Shown: piece after piece, positions 35,624 to 43,713 of the stretch
Layout: every line of letters begins with the position of its first letter
Numbering within the stretch: position 1 is the stretch's first letter
Assembly: GCF_002220095.1 (NCBI RefSeq)
Contig: NZ_CP022372.1
Coordinates: 1,274,501 to 1,338,500, forward strand
Source: Bosea sp. AS-1
GTDB taxonomy: Bacteria; Pseudomonadota; Alphaproteobacteria; Rhizobiales; Beijerinckiaceae
Length of the DNA: 64,000 nt
Direction: 5' to 3'
Program-made: the position numbers and the translations under genes
Notes under the pieces: generated by a model
Told to the model about the DNA's origin: nothing
Seen by the model: the letters and a program-made list of their open reading frames with translations, nothing else
Database searches by the model: none

Positions 35624-36961
35624 ATGACCGATAGCATTCTCAAGCCGACGCGCCGTGTCCTGCTGGCCGGCGGCGCTGCCGCGCTCGCCTCGCCGCTGGT
35701 GCTGCGCAAGGCGCAGGCGCAGGGCGCCTTCGACTGGAAGAAGTTCTCCGGCCAGTCGATCGACGTGCTGCTGGTCAAGAATCCGCGCTCCGACCTGATG
35801 CAGCAGGCCGAGAAGGAATTCACCGAGCTCACTGGTATCAAGGTCTCCTCCGAGCAGGTGCCGGAGCAGCAGCAGCGCCAGAAGGCGGTGATCGAGTTCG
35901 CCTCGGGCAAGCCGAGCTTCGACGTCAGCGGCATCTCGCTGCATGTGCAGAAGCGCATGGCGGCCAAGGGCAAGTGGTTCGAGAATCTCGAGCCCTTCAT
36001 CAAGAACGCTTCGCTGACCTCGCCCGATTTCGACTTCGCCGATTTCGGCGCAGGCCCGGTCGCCTATGCGCGCCAGGCCGACGGGGCGCTCGATACGATC
36101 CCGTTCTTCGTCGACTACTGGATGATCTACTACAACAAGGAGCTCTTCGACGCGAAGAACGTCTCCTATCCGAAGACGATGGACGAGATGTTCGCCGCGG
36201 CGCAGAAGCTGCACGACCCTGCCAAGGGCGTCGCTGGTTTCGTCTCGCGCGGGCTGAAGAACGCCAATATCCCGGTCTGGACCTCGCTGATGCTCGGCCA
36301 GGGCATGGAGACGGTCTCGACCGACGGCAAGCTGCTGACCGACACGCCGGAGGCGATCTGGGCGGGCGAGCTCTACAAGAAGCTCAACAAGGAGACCGGC
36401 CCGGTCGGGCAGGTCGGCTTCAACTGGAACGAGTGCCAGACGACCTTCATGCAGGGCCGTGCCGCGATGTGGCTCGATGGCATCGGCTTCGCCACGCCGC
36501 TGGAGGATCCGACCAAGTCGCGCATCGTCGGCAAGGTCGGCTATGGCGTGACGCCGCCGGGGCCGAAGGCGCATTACGCCGGCATGTTCGCCGACGGCAT
36601 GGGCATCTCGCGCGGCTCCTCCAAGAAGGAGGCGGCCTGGCTCTACCTCCAGTTCATGACCAACAAGAAGAACCAGATCGCGATGCTCAAGGCCGGCGCG
36701 GGCGCGCCGGGCCGGTCCTCGGCTTATCTCGACACCGAGACGATCCAGGCTTCGAAATTCGGCAAGCAGTATTTCGAGTGCCTGCTGGCCTCGGCCAAGA
36801 TCGCGCGCGCCGGTCTGCCGCAGATCGTACCGGTGACCGAGTTCCGTGACGTCTTCGGCGTGGCGCTGACCAATGCGATCGGCGGGGCGGATGTCGCGGC
36901 CGAGCTCAAGAAGGCGACCGAGACCTTCGCGCCGGTGCTCGCCAAGAGCGAGCAGGGCTGA
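35624..36961 (+). CDS. ABC transporter sugar-binding protein (family 1)
   Basis: 445 aa. A twin-arginine-like signal (RRVLLAGGAAALASPLVL) ends at AQAQG. The mature protein is a family 1 extracellular solute-binding protein: FTELTGIKVSSEQVP near the N-terminus, WMIYYNKELFDA, and the MWLDGIGFATPLEDPTKS region of the C-terminal lobe. Binds a sugar or sugar acid in the periplasm. The start is ATG 35624, with GGGGAGGA five bases upstream. It heads the ABC operon; a palindromic repeat pair lies between it and the first permease. Confidence 0.92.
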   Translation: MTDSILKPTRRVLLAGGAAALASPLVLRKAQAQGAFDWKKFSGQSIDVLLVKNPRSDLMQQAEKEFTELTGIKVSSEQVPEQQQRQKAVIEFASGKPSFDVSGISLHVQKRMAAKGKWFENLEPFIKNASLTSPDFDFADFGAGPVAYARQADGALDTIPFFVDYWMIYYNKELFDAKNVSYPKTMDEMFAAAQKLHDPAKGVAGFVSRGLKNANIPVWTSLMLGQGMETVSTDGKLLTDTPEAIWAGELYKKLNKETGPVGQVGFNWNECQTTFMQGRAAMWLDGIGFATPLEDPTKSRIVGKVGYGVTPPGPKAHYAGMFADGMGISRGSSKKEAAWLYLQFMTNKKNQIAMLKAGAGAPGRSSAYLDTETIQASKFGKQYFECLLASAKIARAGLPQIVPVTEFRDVFGVALTNAIGGADVAAELKKATETFAPVLAKSEQG

Positions 36962-36978
36962 AGGCGCGAAGCGGGAAG

Positions 36979-37072
36979 CGTCATGGTCGGGCTTGTCCCG
37001 ACCATCCACGTCTTCCGCCATCGAGATCGGTGTTCAAGACGTGGATGCTCGCCACAAGGGCGAGCATGACGA
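36979..37072. repeat. Inverted pair of palindromic units inside the ABC operon
   Basis: Left unit about 36979-37014 and right unit about 37035-37072 are inverted copies of the sequence seen at 29786-29934. Each carries an internal hairpin (TGGTCGGG with CCCGACCA in the left copy) and the ATCCACGTCTT end. It separates the binding-protein gene from the permease genes. Confidence 0.8.
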
Positions 37073-37096
37073 GTGGTTTCCAGTGAAGCAGAACGC

Positions 37097-38026
37097 ATGA
37101 CCAGCACGTCCCTGCCAGCCAGCATGCCGAGCACGGCGCAAGCGAGCGCCGCTACGGCCTCGGCCGATTTCACGCCACGCTACTGGCTGTTCTCGCTGCC
37201 GGCGGTGCTGGTCATCGCGGCGGTGATCGTCTTCCCCTGGCTGTTCACGCTCTACATGTCCGGGCAGGACTGGAAGATCGGCGGCGGCTCGGAGTTCGTG
37301 GGCTTCGGCAATTTCACCGAGCTCTCGAAGGATACGCGCTTCCTCGAATCGATCTGGCACACGGTCTATTTCACCGTCCTCGCCGTCGTCCTGCCGATCC
37401 TGTTCGGCACGGCGGCGGCGCTGGTGTTCCACCGCGAGTTTCCCTATCGCGGCTTGCTGCGCACCATCTTCGTCATGCCGATGATGGCGACGCCGGTCGC
37501 GGTCGCGCTGGTCTGGACGATGATGTTCCACCCGCAGCTCGGCGTGCTGAACTATCTGCTTTCGCTGGTCGGCATTCCGCCGCAGGGCTGGGTCTACGAC
37601 CCCGGCACGGTGATCCCGACGCTGGTCATGGTCGAGGTCTGGCATTGGACGCCGCTCGTCATGCTGATCGTGCTCGGCGGCCTCGCCGGACTGCCGCGCG
37701 AGCCCTATGAGTCCGCGCTGATCGACGGCGCCAATGACTGGCACATGTTCCGGCACATCACGCTGCCGCTGGTCTGGCCCTTCATCATGGTCGCGATCGT
37801 GATCCGCACCATCGATGCGCTGAAGGCCTTCGACACGATCTTCGTGATCACGCAGGGCGGGCCGGGGACGGCCTCGGAGACGCTGAACATCTTCCTCTAT
37901 CTGCAGGCCTTCCAGTTCTACAAGATCGGCTACGCCTCGGCCGTCGTGGTGATCTTCTTCGTCATCATCATCATGCTCTCGCTGCTGCTGCTCTATGCGC
38001 GACAGAAGTCGAAGTGGAACGCGTGA
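37097..38026 (+). CDS. ABC transporter permease (sugar type, MalF-like)
   Basis: 309 aa. Six membrane helices; the EAA loop is LPREPYESALIDGANDWHMF, where the permease contacts its ATPase. Begins at ATG 37097 after a Ser/Ala-rich soluble N-terminus of about 30 residues. Forms the inner-membrane channel with the next gene's product. Its stop overlaps the next start by one base (TGATG). Confidence 0.93.
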   Translation: MTSTSLPASMPSTAQASAATASADFTPRYWLFSLPAVLVIAAVIVFPWLFTLYMSGQDWKIGGGSEFVGFGNFTELSKDTRFLESIWHTVYFTVLAVVLPILFGTAAALVFHREFPYRGLLRTIFVMPMMATPVAVALVWTMMFHPQLGVLNYLLSLVGIPPQGWVYDPGTVIPTLVMVEVWHWTPLVMLIVLGGLAGLPREPYESALIDGANDWHMFRHITLPLVWPFIMVAIVIRTIDALKAFDTIFVITQGGPGTASETLNIFLYLQAFQFYKIGYASAVVVIFFVIIIMLSLLLLYARQKSKWNA

Positions 38027-38844
38027 TGAACCGCTTCGCCAAGAAACTCGGCTTCTGGGCCTCGGTCTTCGTGCTGGTCTCGCCGGCCGTGCTGGTCTTC
38101 CTCTGGATGATCTCGCTCTCGTTCAAGAACGAACTCGACAACACCGCCTTCCCGCCGGTCTTCATTCCGAACCCGCCGACGCTGAAGAACTATGTCGACG
38201 TCTTCGCGCAGAACAATTTCGGGCTCTATCTCTGGAACTCGATCCTGGTTACGGGCGGCGCGGTGCTGCTCGGGCTCATCGTCGGCGTGCCGGCAGGCTA
38301 CGGCATCGCGCGCGGCAAGGCGCATAAATTCGCGATCCTGATCCTGATCGCGCGGATGACGCCGGCGCTGTCCTATCTGATTCCGCTCTTTCTGCTGTTC
38401 CAGATCACCGGACTGGTCGGGACGATCACGGCACTGGTCATCACCCACCTCGTCATCACCATCCCGATCATCGTCTGGATCATGATCGGGTATTTCGAGA
38501 ATGTGCCGATGGAGCTGGAGGATGCCTCGCGCATCGACGGCGCCACGACCTGGCAGGCCTTTCGTCATGTCGCGCTGCCGCTCGCGAAGCCCGGCATCGT
38601 GGTCGGCGGCATCCTCGCCTTCATCTTCTCCTGGAACAACTTCATCTTCTCGGTGGTGCTCGGCGGCAAGGCGAGCCGGACGCTGCCCTCGGCCGTGTAT
38701 AACTCGCTGACTTTCGAGCAGATCTCCTGGGGACCGCTGGCGGCGGCGGCGCTCCTGGTGACGTTGCCCGTGCTGCTCGTCACCGTCATCGCCCAGCGCC
38801 AGATCGTCGCCGGACTCTCGGCCGGAGGCCTCAAGGACGGCTAG
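38026..38844 (+). CDS. ABC transporter permease (sugar type, MalG-like)
   Basis: 272 aa with six membrane helices. The EAA motif reads VPMELEDASRIDGATTWQAF, typical of MalG-like carbohydrate permeases. ATG 38026 overlaps the stop of the upstream permease. No ATPase gene follows, although such operons normally encode an MsmK/UgpC-like subunit. Confidence 0.93.
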   Translation: MNRFAKKLGFWASVFVLVSPAVLVFLWMISLSFKNELDNTAFPPVFIPNPPTLKNYVDVFAQNNFGLYLWNSILVTGGAVLLGLIVGVPAGYGIARGKAHKFAILILIARMTPALSYLIPLFLLFQITGLVGTITALVITHLVITIPIIVWIMIGYFENVPMELEDASRIDGATTWQAFRHVALPLAKPGIVVGGILAFIFSWNNFIFSVVLGGKASRTLPSAVYNSLTFEQISWGPLAAAALLVTLPVLLVTVIAQRQIVAGLSAGGLKDG

Positions 38845-38886
38845 GCAACATCGCGTGGACCGCCTGTGGGCGGTTCTGTCCTCAAA

Positions 38887-38898
38887 CCAACATGTCAG
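38887..38898. promoter_or_regulatory. Candidate operator, copy 2 (CCAACATGTCAG)
   Basis: Matches the site at 35482-35493 in 11 of 12 positions. It lies 28 bp before the aldolase start codon and 42 bp after the permease stop, where a second promoter for the aldolase and regulator genes could sit. Confidence 0.4.
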
Positions 38899-38926
38899 TC
38901 ACGACTCAGTTCTGAAAGCTCCTTCC

Positions 38927-39823
38927 ATGGCCACTGAAAAGACCCGCTTCGGCCTCTCCTGTGCGATCACGACCCCGATGCGGGAAGGCGGCGGCATCGA
39001 CCTGCCTCGCCTTGTCCACCACGCCCGTCACGTGCTGGCGCATGGCTGCGACTCCGTCACCCTGTTCGGCACGACGGGGGAGGGCGCCGCGCTCGGATTG
39101 CCGGCGCGGACGGCGATGATGGGAGCGCTGATCGGAGCCGGGATCGATCCGGCGGCGCAGATCTATGCCGGGGTCGCGGCAGCCTCGATGCATGAGGCGG
39201 TGGAGCAGGCGCGGCTGGCGCTCGACGCCGGGGCCAAGGGCCTGCTCGTGGCACCGCCCTTCTACTTCAAGGGCGTCAGCGACGAGGGGCTCTATGCCTG
39301 GTTCTCGCAGTTCTTCGAGAAGCTCGGGTCGGCGGCGCGCAACGTCGTCGTCTACCACATCCCCTCGGTGACGGCGGTGGATATCAGCGTTGGGCTGGTG
39401 CAGCGGCTGAAGACGGCTTTCCCGGGGCTCGTCATCGGCGTCAAGGATTCCTCCGGCGATTACGCCAATACCGAGGCGCTGCTGAAGGCACATGGCGAGC
39501 TCGCCATTCTCGTCGGCGACGAGCGCCAGCTCGCCAAGGCGGTGCGCAACGGTGCCGAGGGCACGATCTGCGGCCTGTCCAACCTGGTGCCGGAGCTGCT
39601 GCGGCCGATGGTCTACGAGGGCAAGGACAGCCCGGTGGTGAATGCGCTGGTCGACGAGATCTGTTCCTATCCGGTGCTGGCCGCTGTGAAGGCGCTGACC
39701 GGGCATGTCCATAGCGATGCCGGCTACGGTGCTATGCGCGCGCCGCTGGAGGCGCTGGACGCCGCCGCCCGCAAGCGGCTCTTCGCGGCTTTCGATTCGA
39801 TCACGCAGGCGAAGGCGGCCTGA
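38927..39823 (+). CDS. DapA-superfamily aldolase/lyase, not a true DHDPS
   Basis: 298 aa TIM-barrel class I lyase. The Schiff-base lysine is K173 in GVKDSSGD, the general-acid Tyr is Y143 in YHIPS, and the oxo-acid loop GTTGEG is at 48-53. The Arg that binds the dicarboxylate in dihydrodipicolinate synthase (E. coli R138) is replaced by Val (YHIPSVT). The enzyme should therefore act on another 2-oxo acid, such as a 2-keto-3-deoxy sugar acid or an N-acetylneuraminate-like compound. With the adjacent lactonase and sugar transporter, a role in sugar acid breakdown is likely. The start is ATG 38927. Confidence 0.85.
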   Translation: MATEKTRFGLSCAITTPMREGGGIDLPRLVHHARHVLAHGCDSVTLFGTTGEGAALGLPARTAMMGALIGAGIDPAAQIYAGVAAASMHEAVEQARLALDAGAKGLLVAPPFYFKGVSDEGLYAWFSQFFEKLGSAARNVVVYHIPSVTAVDISVGLVQRLKTAFPGLVIGVKDSSGDYANTEALLKAHGELAILVGDERQLAKAVRNGAEGTICGLSNLVPELLRPMVYEGKDSPVVNALVDEICSYPVLAAVKALTGHVHSDAGYGAMRAPLEALDAAARKRLFAAFDSITQAKAA

Positions 39824-39848
39824 GCAAAGGCCGCCTGAAGGAGGGATT

Positions 39849-40526
39849 GTGAGCCAGCCGGAGCAGGAACCGCGCGAGGGGGAGCCGCTGAAGCTGAGGG
39901 AGCGCGCCTATGCCTCCTTCACGGAGCGGCTCTTGGCGCGCGAGATCAAGCCCGGCCAGTTCGTGACCCAGCGCGAGCTCGTGGCGATGACGGGCTTTCC
40001 GCTCGGCGCGATCCGCGAGCTGATCCCGCGCCTCGAGGCGGAAGGGCTGATCAAGACCGTGCCGCAGCGCGGCATGCAGGTCGCTCATGTCGACCTCAAC
40101 CTGATCCGCAACGCCTTCCAGTTCCGGCTCTTCCTCGAGAGGGAGGCGACGGCACTCTACACCCAGAACGCTACGGATGCGGAGATCGCCGAGCAGCGCG
40201 CCCGCCACGAGGCGATCATCGCGCGGGCCGAGGCCGGCGGGGACGAGCGACTGATCGAGGATGCCGAGGATGTCGACCGCCTGCTGCATGAGGCGATCAT
40301 CGACCATCTCGACAACGAGATCGTCAGCCAGGCGTTTCGTGTCACCTGGCTCAAGATCAGGCTGATCCGCCAATACGAGACGCGCATCCAGAACCACATC
40401 CTCGTGCCGGTGATGCAGGACCATCTCAAGATCATCGCCGCGATCGAGAGCCGCGATCCCGAGCGCGCCGCGGACGAGATGAGCATCCATATCGGCAATG
40501 CCCGGACGCGGGCGATGCAGTATTGA
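39849..40526 (+). CDS. GntR-family transcriptional regulator, FCD (FadR) subfamily
   Basis: 225 aa. A winged helix (GQFVTQRELVAMTGFPLGAI, then ELIPRLEAEGLIKTVPQRGM) is followed by a helical FCD domain. Possible metal ligands are an Asp and His in DVDRLLHEAIIDH and later His residues in MQDHLKIIAAIESRDPERA and MSIHIGNAR. It likely senses a sugar acid and controls the neighbouring module; the shared motif at 35482 and 38887 is its candidate site. The start is GTG 39849, with GGAGGG just upstream, 26 bp after the aldolase. Confidence 0.9.
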   Translation: MSQPEQEPREGEPLKLRERAYASFTERLLAREIKPGQFVTQRELVAMTGFPLGAIRELIPRLEAEGLIKTVPQRGMQVAHVDLNLIRNAFQFRLFLEREATALYTQNATDAEIAEQRARHEAIIARAEAGGDERLIEDAEDVDRLLHEAIIDHLDNEIVSQAFRVTWLKIRLIRQYETRIQNHILVPVMQDHLKIIAAIESRDPERAADEMSIHIGNARTRAMQY

Positions 40527-40631
40527 GTTCGCCCCGAAAGGAGTTCGGCCGGCGCCACGCATGACGGCAGGTGTCAGGAGTGCGCGGCCGCCGGGGTTCG
40601 TCCGCAACGGCGCATCCTCTAGAATAGCCGA

Positions 40632-41927
40632 ATGTATGAAATCGGCGGATTGCTGCGGGGATTCGCAAGGCTGCTGCTGTTCGGCTGGCCGATGCTGCTG
40701 TGCATCGCCGCGCTCGGCGCGATGCTGAACGACCTGCTGCTGCCGCTGGCGGTCAGGGCAGGGCTCGCCAACGGGCTCGCCGGTTTCGTCGTGCTCTCCG
40801 TCATCGTGCTCGCCAAGCTGGTGACCGTGGTGCTGATGTTCCTGTCGCTGCGCCCGGCGATGCCGGCGGTGGCGGTGCTGTTTCCCACGAAGCCGCTTCC
40901 AGCCGTGGGCGAGGCGGGAGCGCGCGAGCAGACCTGGCTTTCGGTGATCGCCATCGCGATCATCCCCTTCTTCGCCTACTACGCCGCCTGGGGCTTCCTC
41001 GGCGACACGGTGCGCGAATACTCGATCCTGGCGCTGCAGATGGCGGCACTCGGCGAGCGTGTCGCGGTGCTCGACGTTCCTGCCACGCTCTGGCTCGTCC
41101 TGGCGGTCGTACTCGCCTTTGCCGTGCGCAGGCTCGCCAGGGCGATGCAGACGCGCAGCTCCCGGCCGGCCTGGCAGTTCGTCATCGTGCTCTGCGACGC
41201 CAACTGGATCTTCATCGGCCTGTTCGCGCTGGCGCGCTGGAAGGATGCGGCCTGGGCCTGGATCGTCTCGGGCGGGCCGCTGCCCTATTGGCACTGGCTG
41301 CGCGACCTCGCCCTTGGCCTGATCGGCAAGGCACAGGCGGCGACCCCGACGCCGGTCGACCTCGCGACGCCGCCGCTGCAGACAAGCCTGCGCGACCTCT
41401 TTCTCTATGCGTTGCTGCCGCTGGTCTGGCTGCTGATGGCGGCGGTGATCTACGGCTTCGACATGAAGGAGGCCGGCGAGCTGACGGCGCGTGGGCGCAC
41501 GGCGGCGGCACTCTCGCGCTATGGCCGGCTACCGAAATTCATCCGCGAGTTCATCGACCATTTCGTTTCCGGCTACCGCTCGCGTTACCTGCCGGTCGTG
41601 AACAGCGTGAGGCTCGCCTTCGGGGCGGGGCTGCCGGTGCTGCTCGGCTTCATCCTGCTTTACCGACTGATCGGCTGGGCCGGTGCCTGGGCCTGGATCG
41701 GGCTCACGCATCTGATCGGCCCGCAGGAGCTGCCGCTCTGGCAGGTGCTGGCCAGCATCATCGCCTTCTTCCTCGGCGGGCCGAGTGACATCCGTGGCGG
41801 CATCCTCGTCGACGCGTTGCGGATCGGCCTCGTCGCCGCCGTGGTGGAGCAGGCTTCGGCGAAGCGGCTCGATGCCGTCAGTGTCGCACGAAGCGAAGAT
41901 AGCGCGGCCGCGAGCCCGGCAGGCTGA
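40632..41927 (+). CDS. Polytopic membrane protein of unknown function
   Basis: 431 aa with about eight to nine hydrophobic helices (around 10-35, 49-75, 103-125, 148-168, 183-203, 256-280, 330-355, 368-388). A cytoplasmic-looking charged segment lies between helices around residues 280-325 (GFDMKEAGELTARGRTAAAL, then FIREFIDHFVSGYRSRYLP). No transporter, kinase or enzyme signature is recognised. The start is ATG 40632. Its last 50 bases overlap, tail to tail, the end of the gene at 41878, the last of the three anchored-protein genes, which suggests a long-standing pairing of the two transcription units. Confidence 0.7.
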   Translation: MYEIGGLLRGFARLLLFGWPMLLCIAALGAMLNDLLLPLAVRAGLANGLAGFVVLSVIVLAKLVTVVLMFLSLRPAMPAVAVLFPTKPLPAVGEAGAREQTWLSVIAIAIIPFFAYYAAWGFLGDTVREYSILALQMAALGERVAVLDVPATLWLVLAVVLAFAVRRLARAMQTRSSRPAWQFVIVLCDANWIFIGLFALARWKDAAWAWIVSGGPLPYWHWLRDLALGLIGKAQAATPTPVDLATPPLQTSLRDLFLYALLPLVWLLMAAVIYGFDMKEAGELTARGRTAAALSRYGRLPKFIREFIDHFVSGYRSRYLPVVNSVRLAFGAGLPVLLGFILLYRLIGWAGAWAWIGLTHLIGPQELPLWQVLASIIAFFLGGPSDIRGGILVDALRIGLVAAVVEQASAKRLDAVSVARSEDSAAASPAG

Positions 41928-42453
41928 TCGTCACGTCGACGGTCGGAAAGGCGGGGGAGGGCAGCACGAAGCTTTCGGTGATCGCGACGGTGCTGCCTGC
42001 GGCCGGCTTGCCGAGGAAGGCCGGCCCGCAGCTCTTGCCCTCGTTCTGGTCGCGGCGCAGGGCACGGCGCACCTCGCTCGGCAGCAGGAAGCCCGGTTGC
42101 CAACGCCGGCCATCCGGGCCGAGAAGGGCAATGCGGCAGGGCAATTGCGCGACCTGCTCGGCGTCGAGCACCTTCGCTTCGAGGCGCAGCAGCGCCACGG
42201 ACGAGCCGTCGGGGCGCTCGGCGACGCGCTGCAGGCTGACGACGCGCCATTCCGCGCCACCGAGCGAGGCCGGAGCGTCGAGCGCGCTGCGCTGCGCCCA
42301 TAATTCACTGGCGGAGAGCCAGTCCATGACACTGCCATGGCATTGCACTGCCAGGGCGACCGGCAGCACCACCGGCAGCGCCCCAAGGCAGAGGCGCCGC
42401 CAGTTCGGAGCCTTCGTTGCGGCCGGAAGAGGCGGAGCGGCGGCTTCGGTCAT
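41878..42453 (-). CDS. Membrane-anchored beta-domain protein C (unknown)
   Basis: 191 aa. A short Pro/Ala-rich cytoplasmic tail, one membrane helix (LCLGALPVVLPVALAV) and a C-terminal domain of about 150 residues with beta-strand character (GGAEWRVVSLQRVAERPDG, VALLRLEAKVLDAEQ, TVDVTISLPGSRPRYLRFV), presumably outside the membrane. It is the third of three consecutive genes encoding the same architecture. Its ATG overlaps the stop of the previous gene as ATGA. Confidence 0.65.
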   Translation of the reverse strand: MTEAAAPPLPAATKAPNWRRLCLGALPVVLPVALAVQCHGSVMDWLSASELWAQRSALDAPASLGGAEWRVVSLQRVAERPDGSSVALLRLEAKVLDAEQVAQLPCRIALLGPDGRRWQPGFLLPSEVRRALRRDQNEGKSCGPAFLGKPAAGSTVAITESFVLPSPAFPTVDVTISLPGSRPRYLRFVRH

Positions 42454-43010
42454 GGCATGGTGTCGAGGTCGAGCGTCTCGGCCTGCTCGATCTTGTCGTC
42501 GGGCAGGGGGACGCGCAGTTGCGAGTCGAGGCGCGGGAAGCGCGCTTCCGAGACTAGGAGCGCGGCGCCGCGGGTTTCGTCCCGGCCGATCTCGAAGATC
42601 AGCAGACCCCGCCGGGCGAGGCCGGGCTCGAGCCGGTTCCCGTTGAGGAGGTTGCGCGGCTGCGAAACGCGGGAACTGACGTCGAGGCGCAGGCCCGAGG
42701 CCGATTGCCAGATCGCGCCGCCCAGCGTCGCGGAGGCGGGAGCACCTTCGGCGGCAGCGACGACCACGGCCCAGAGCCCGCCGCTGTCACGTTCGTAGCT
42801 GCGTCCGAAGGCTTGCCAGCGCAGCTTCTCGGCCAGGATCACCTTCTCGACGCGGAGCTTGAAGCTGCGCGCGATGGCGACCGTGCCGAAGCCGGCGTTC
42901 TGGACGATCGGGCCGGTGATCTCGCTGTAGCCAGGCGTCGTCCGCTGCATGGCGTAGAGCAGCCCGGCTGTGACGAGGATGGCCAGAGCGCGGGCAAGGA
43001 AGCGGATCAC
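42450..43010 (-). CDS. Membrane-anchored beta-domain protein B (unknown)
   Basis: 186 aa. An N-terminal helix (residues 2-20, MIRFLARALAILVTAGLLYA) anchors a beta-rich domain. LEPGLARRGLLIFEIG matches LQPGLPERIRMVWEVP in protein A, and both recall the PG-then-vFevp pattern of DUF4352-type Ig-like domains. Four-base ATGA overlaps with both neighbours mean the three are translated as a unit. Confidence 0.65.
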   Translation of the reverse strand: MIRFLARALAILVTAGLLYAMQRTTPGYSEITGPIVQNAGFGTVAIARSFKLRVEKVILAEKLRWQAFGRSYERDSGGLWAVVVAAAEGAPASATLGGAIWQSASGLRLDVSSRVSQPRNLLNGNRLEPGLARRGLLIFEIGRDETRGAALLVSEARFPRLDSQLRVPLPDDKIEQAETLDLDTMP

Positions 43011-43609
43011 CGGTCAGGATCCTTTCCGGCTTGCTTCAGGGGCAGCGTGACGGCGGCGACTGGCTTCGGATTGAACCAGCCTGGCGCAGCGAAGAGATTG
43101 TCGCGCGGCTTGAAAGTCTCGCCGGTGACGACGAGGCGCAGCGTCTCGGGCACGGGGGTCGTGTCTGGCACCTCCCAGACCATGCGGATGCGTTCGGGCA
43201 GGCCAGGCTGCAGCGCGCCGAGGAGAGCGCCGTCACGCATCAGATAGGCGGTCGGGGTTGGCGACAGCCCGGCGATGGGCGGGGTGATGGAGAGAATGCG
43301 GGAGACGACGTTGTTGCTCTCGGAGCTGCGGTTGGCGAGGTCGAGATCGACCGCCAGCGCCTTGGTGCCGGGGCGGCCGCGATAGCCGTCGGGCCGCTTG
43401 TCGGTCGAGAGGCTGGCCTCATGCAGCGTGACCTGCCAGCGCCCGGCTACGATCGGCGTGCCGGCCGCGACCGTGGGGACCGCGTGCGGAGACATGGCGT
43501 CGACGACCGTCTGCGCCGTCGTCAGGCCTAGCGCCAGCAGGCCGCCGATCCCGATCGTCAGCCGCGATACGAGCAGGTTCCGCAGCGTGGTGAAGGCGCC
43601 AATGGCCAT
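43007..43609 (-). CDS. Membrane-anchored beta-domain protein A (unknown)
   Basis: 200 aa from ATG 43609, with GGGAGAG seven bases upstream; an ATG at 43657 would add 16 residues. A helix near residues 15-32 (LTIGIGGLLALGLTTAQTVV) is followed by an Ig-like beta domain with a DUF4352-like LQPGLPERIRMVWEVP segment. First gene of the coupled trio; ppk2 ends 104 bp upstream on the same strand, so all four may share a transcript. Confidence 0.65.
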   Translation of the reverse strand: MAIGAFTTLRNLLVSRLTIGIGGLLALGLTTAQTVVDAMSPHAVPTVAAGTPIVAGRWQVTLHEASLSTDKRPDGYRGRPGTKALAVDLDLANRSSESNNVVSRILSITPPIAGLSPTPTAYLMRDGALLGALQPGLPERIRMVWEVPDTTPVPETLRLVVTGETFKPRDNLFAAPGWFNPKPVAAVTLPLKQAGKDPDR

Positions 43610-43713
43610 CCTGAAACTCTCCCGAGGCCCTTCGTTCGAAAAGGACCTTCGTCGCATCGGACAGGATCACGCGATTCCGTGACCGGAATCCGGCAGGAGC
43701 GGCGGCGGACGGG

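Noticed and set aside
29786..37072. Transposon ends formed by the inverted repeat pairs at 29786-29934 and 36979-37072
   Set aside because: Each pair is a short local element with about 65 and 20 bp between units, and the DNA between the two loci contains resident housekeeping genes and no transposase.
38927..39823. Dihydrodipicolinate synthase (dapA)
   Set aside because: The Arg needed for the dicarboxylate substrate is Val (YHIPSVT), and the gene sits in a sugar module rather than with lysine genes.
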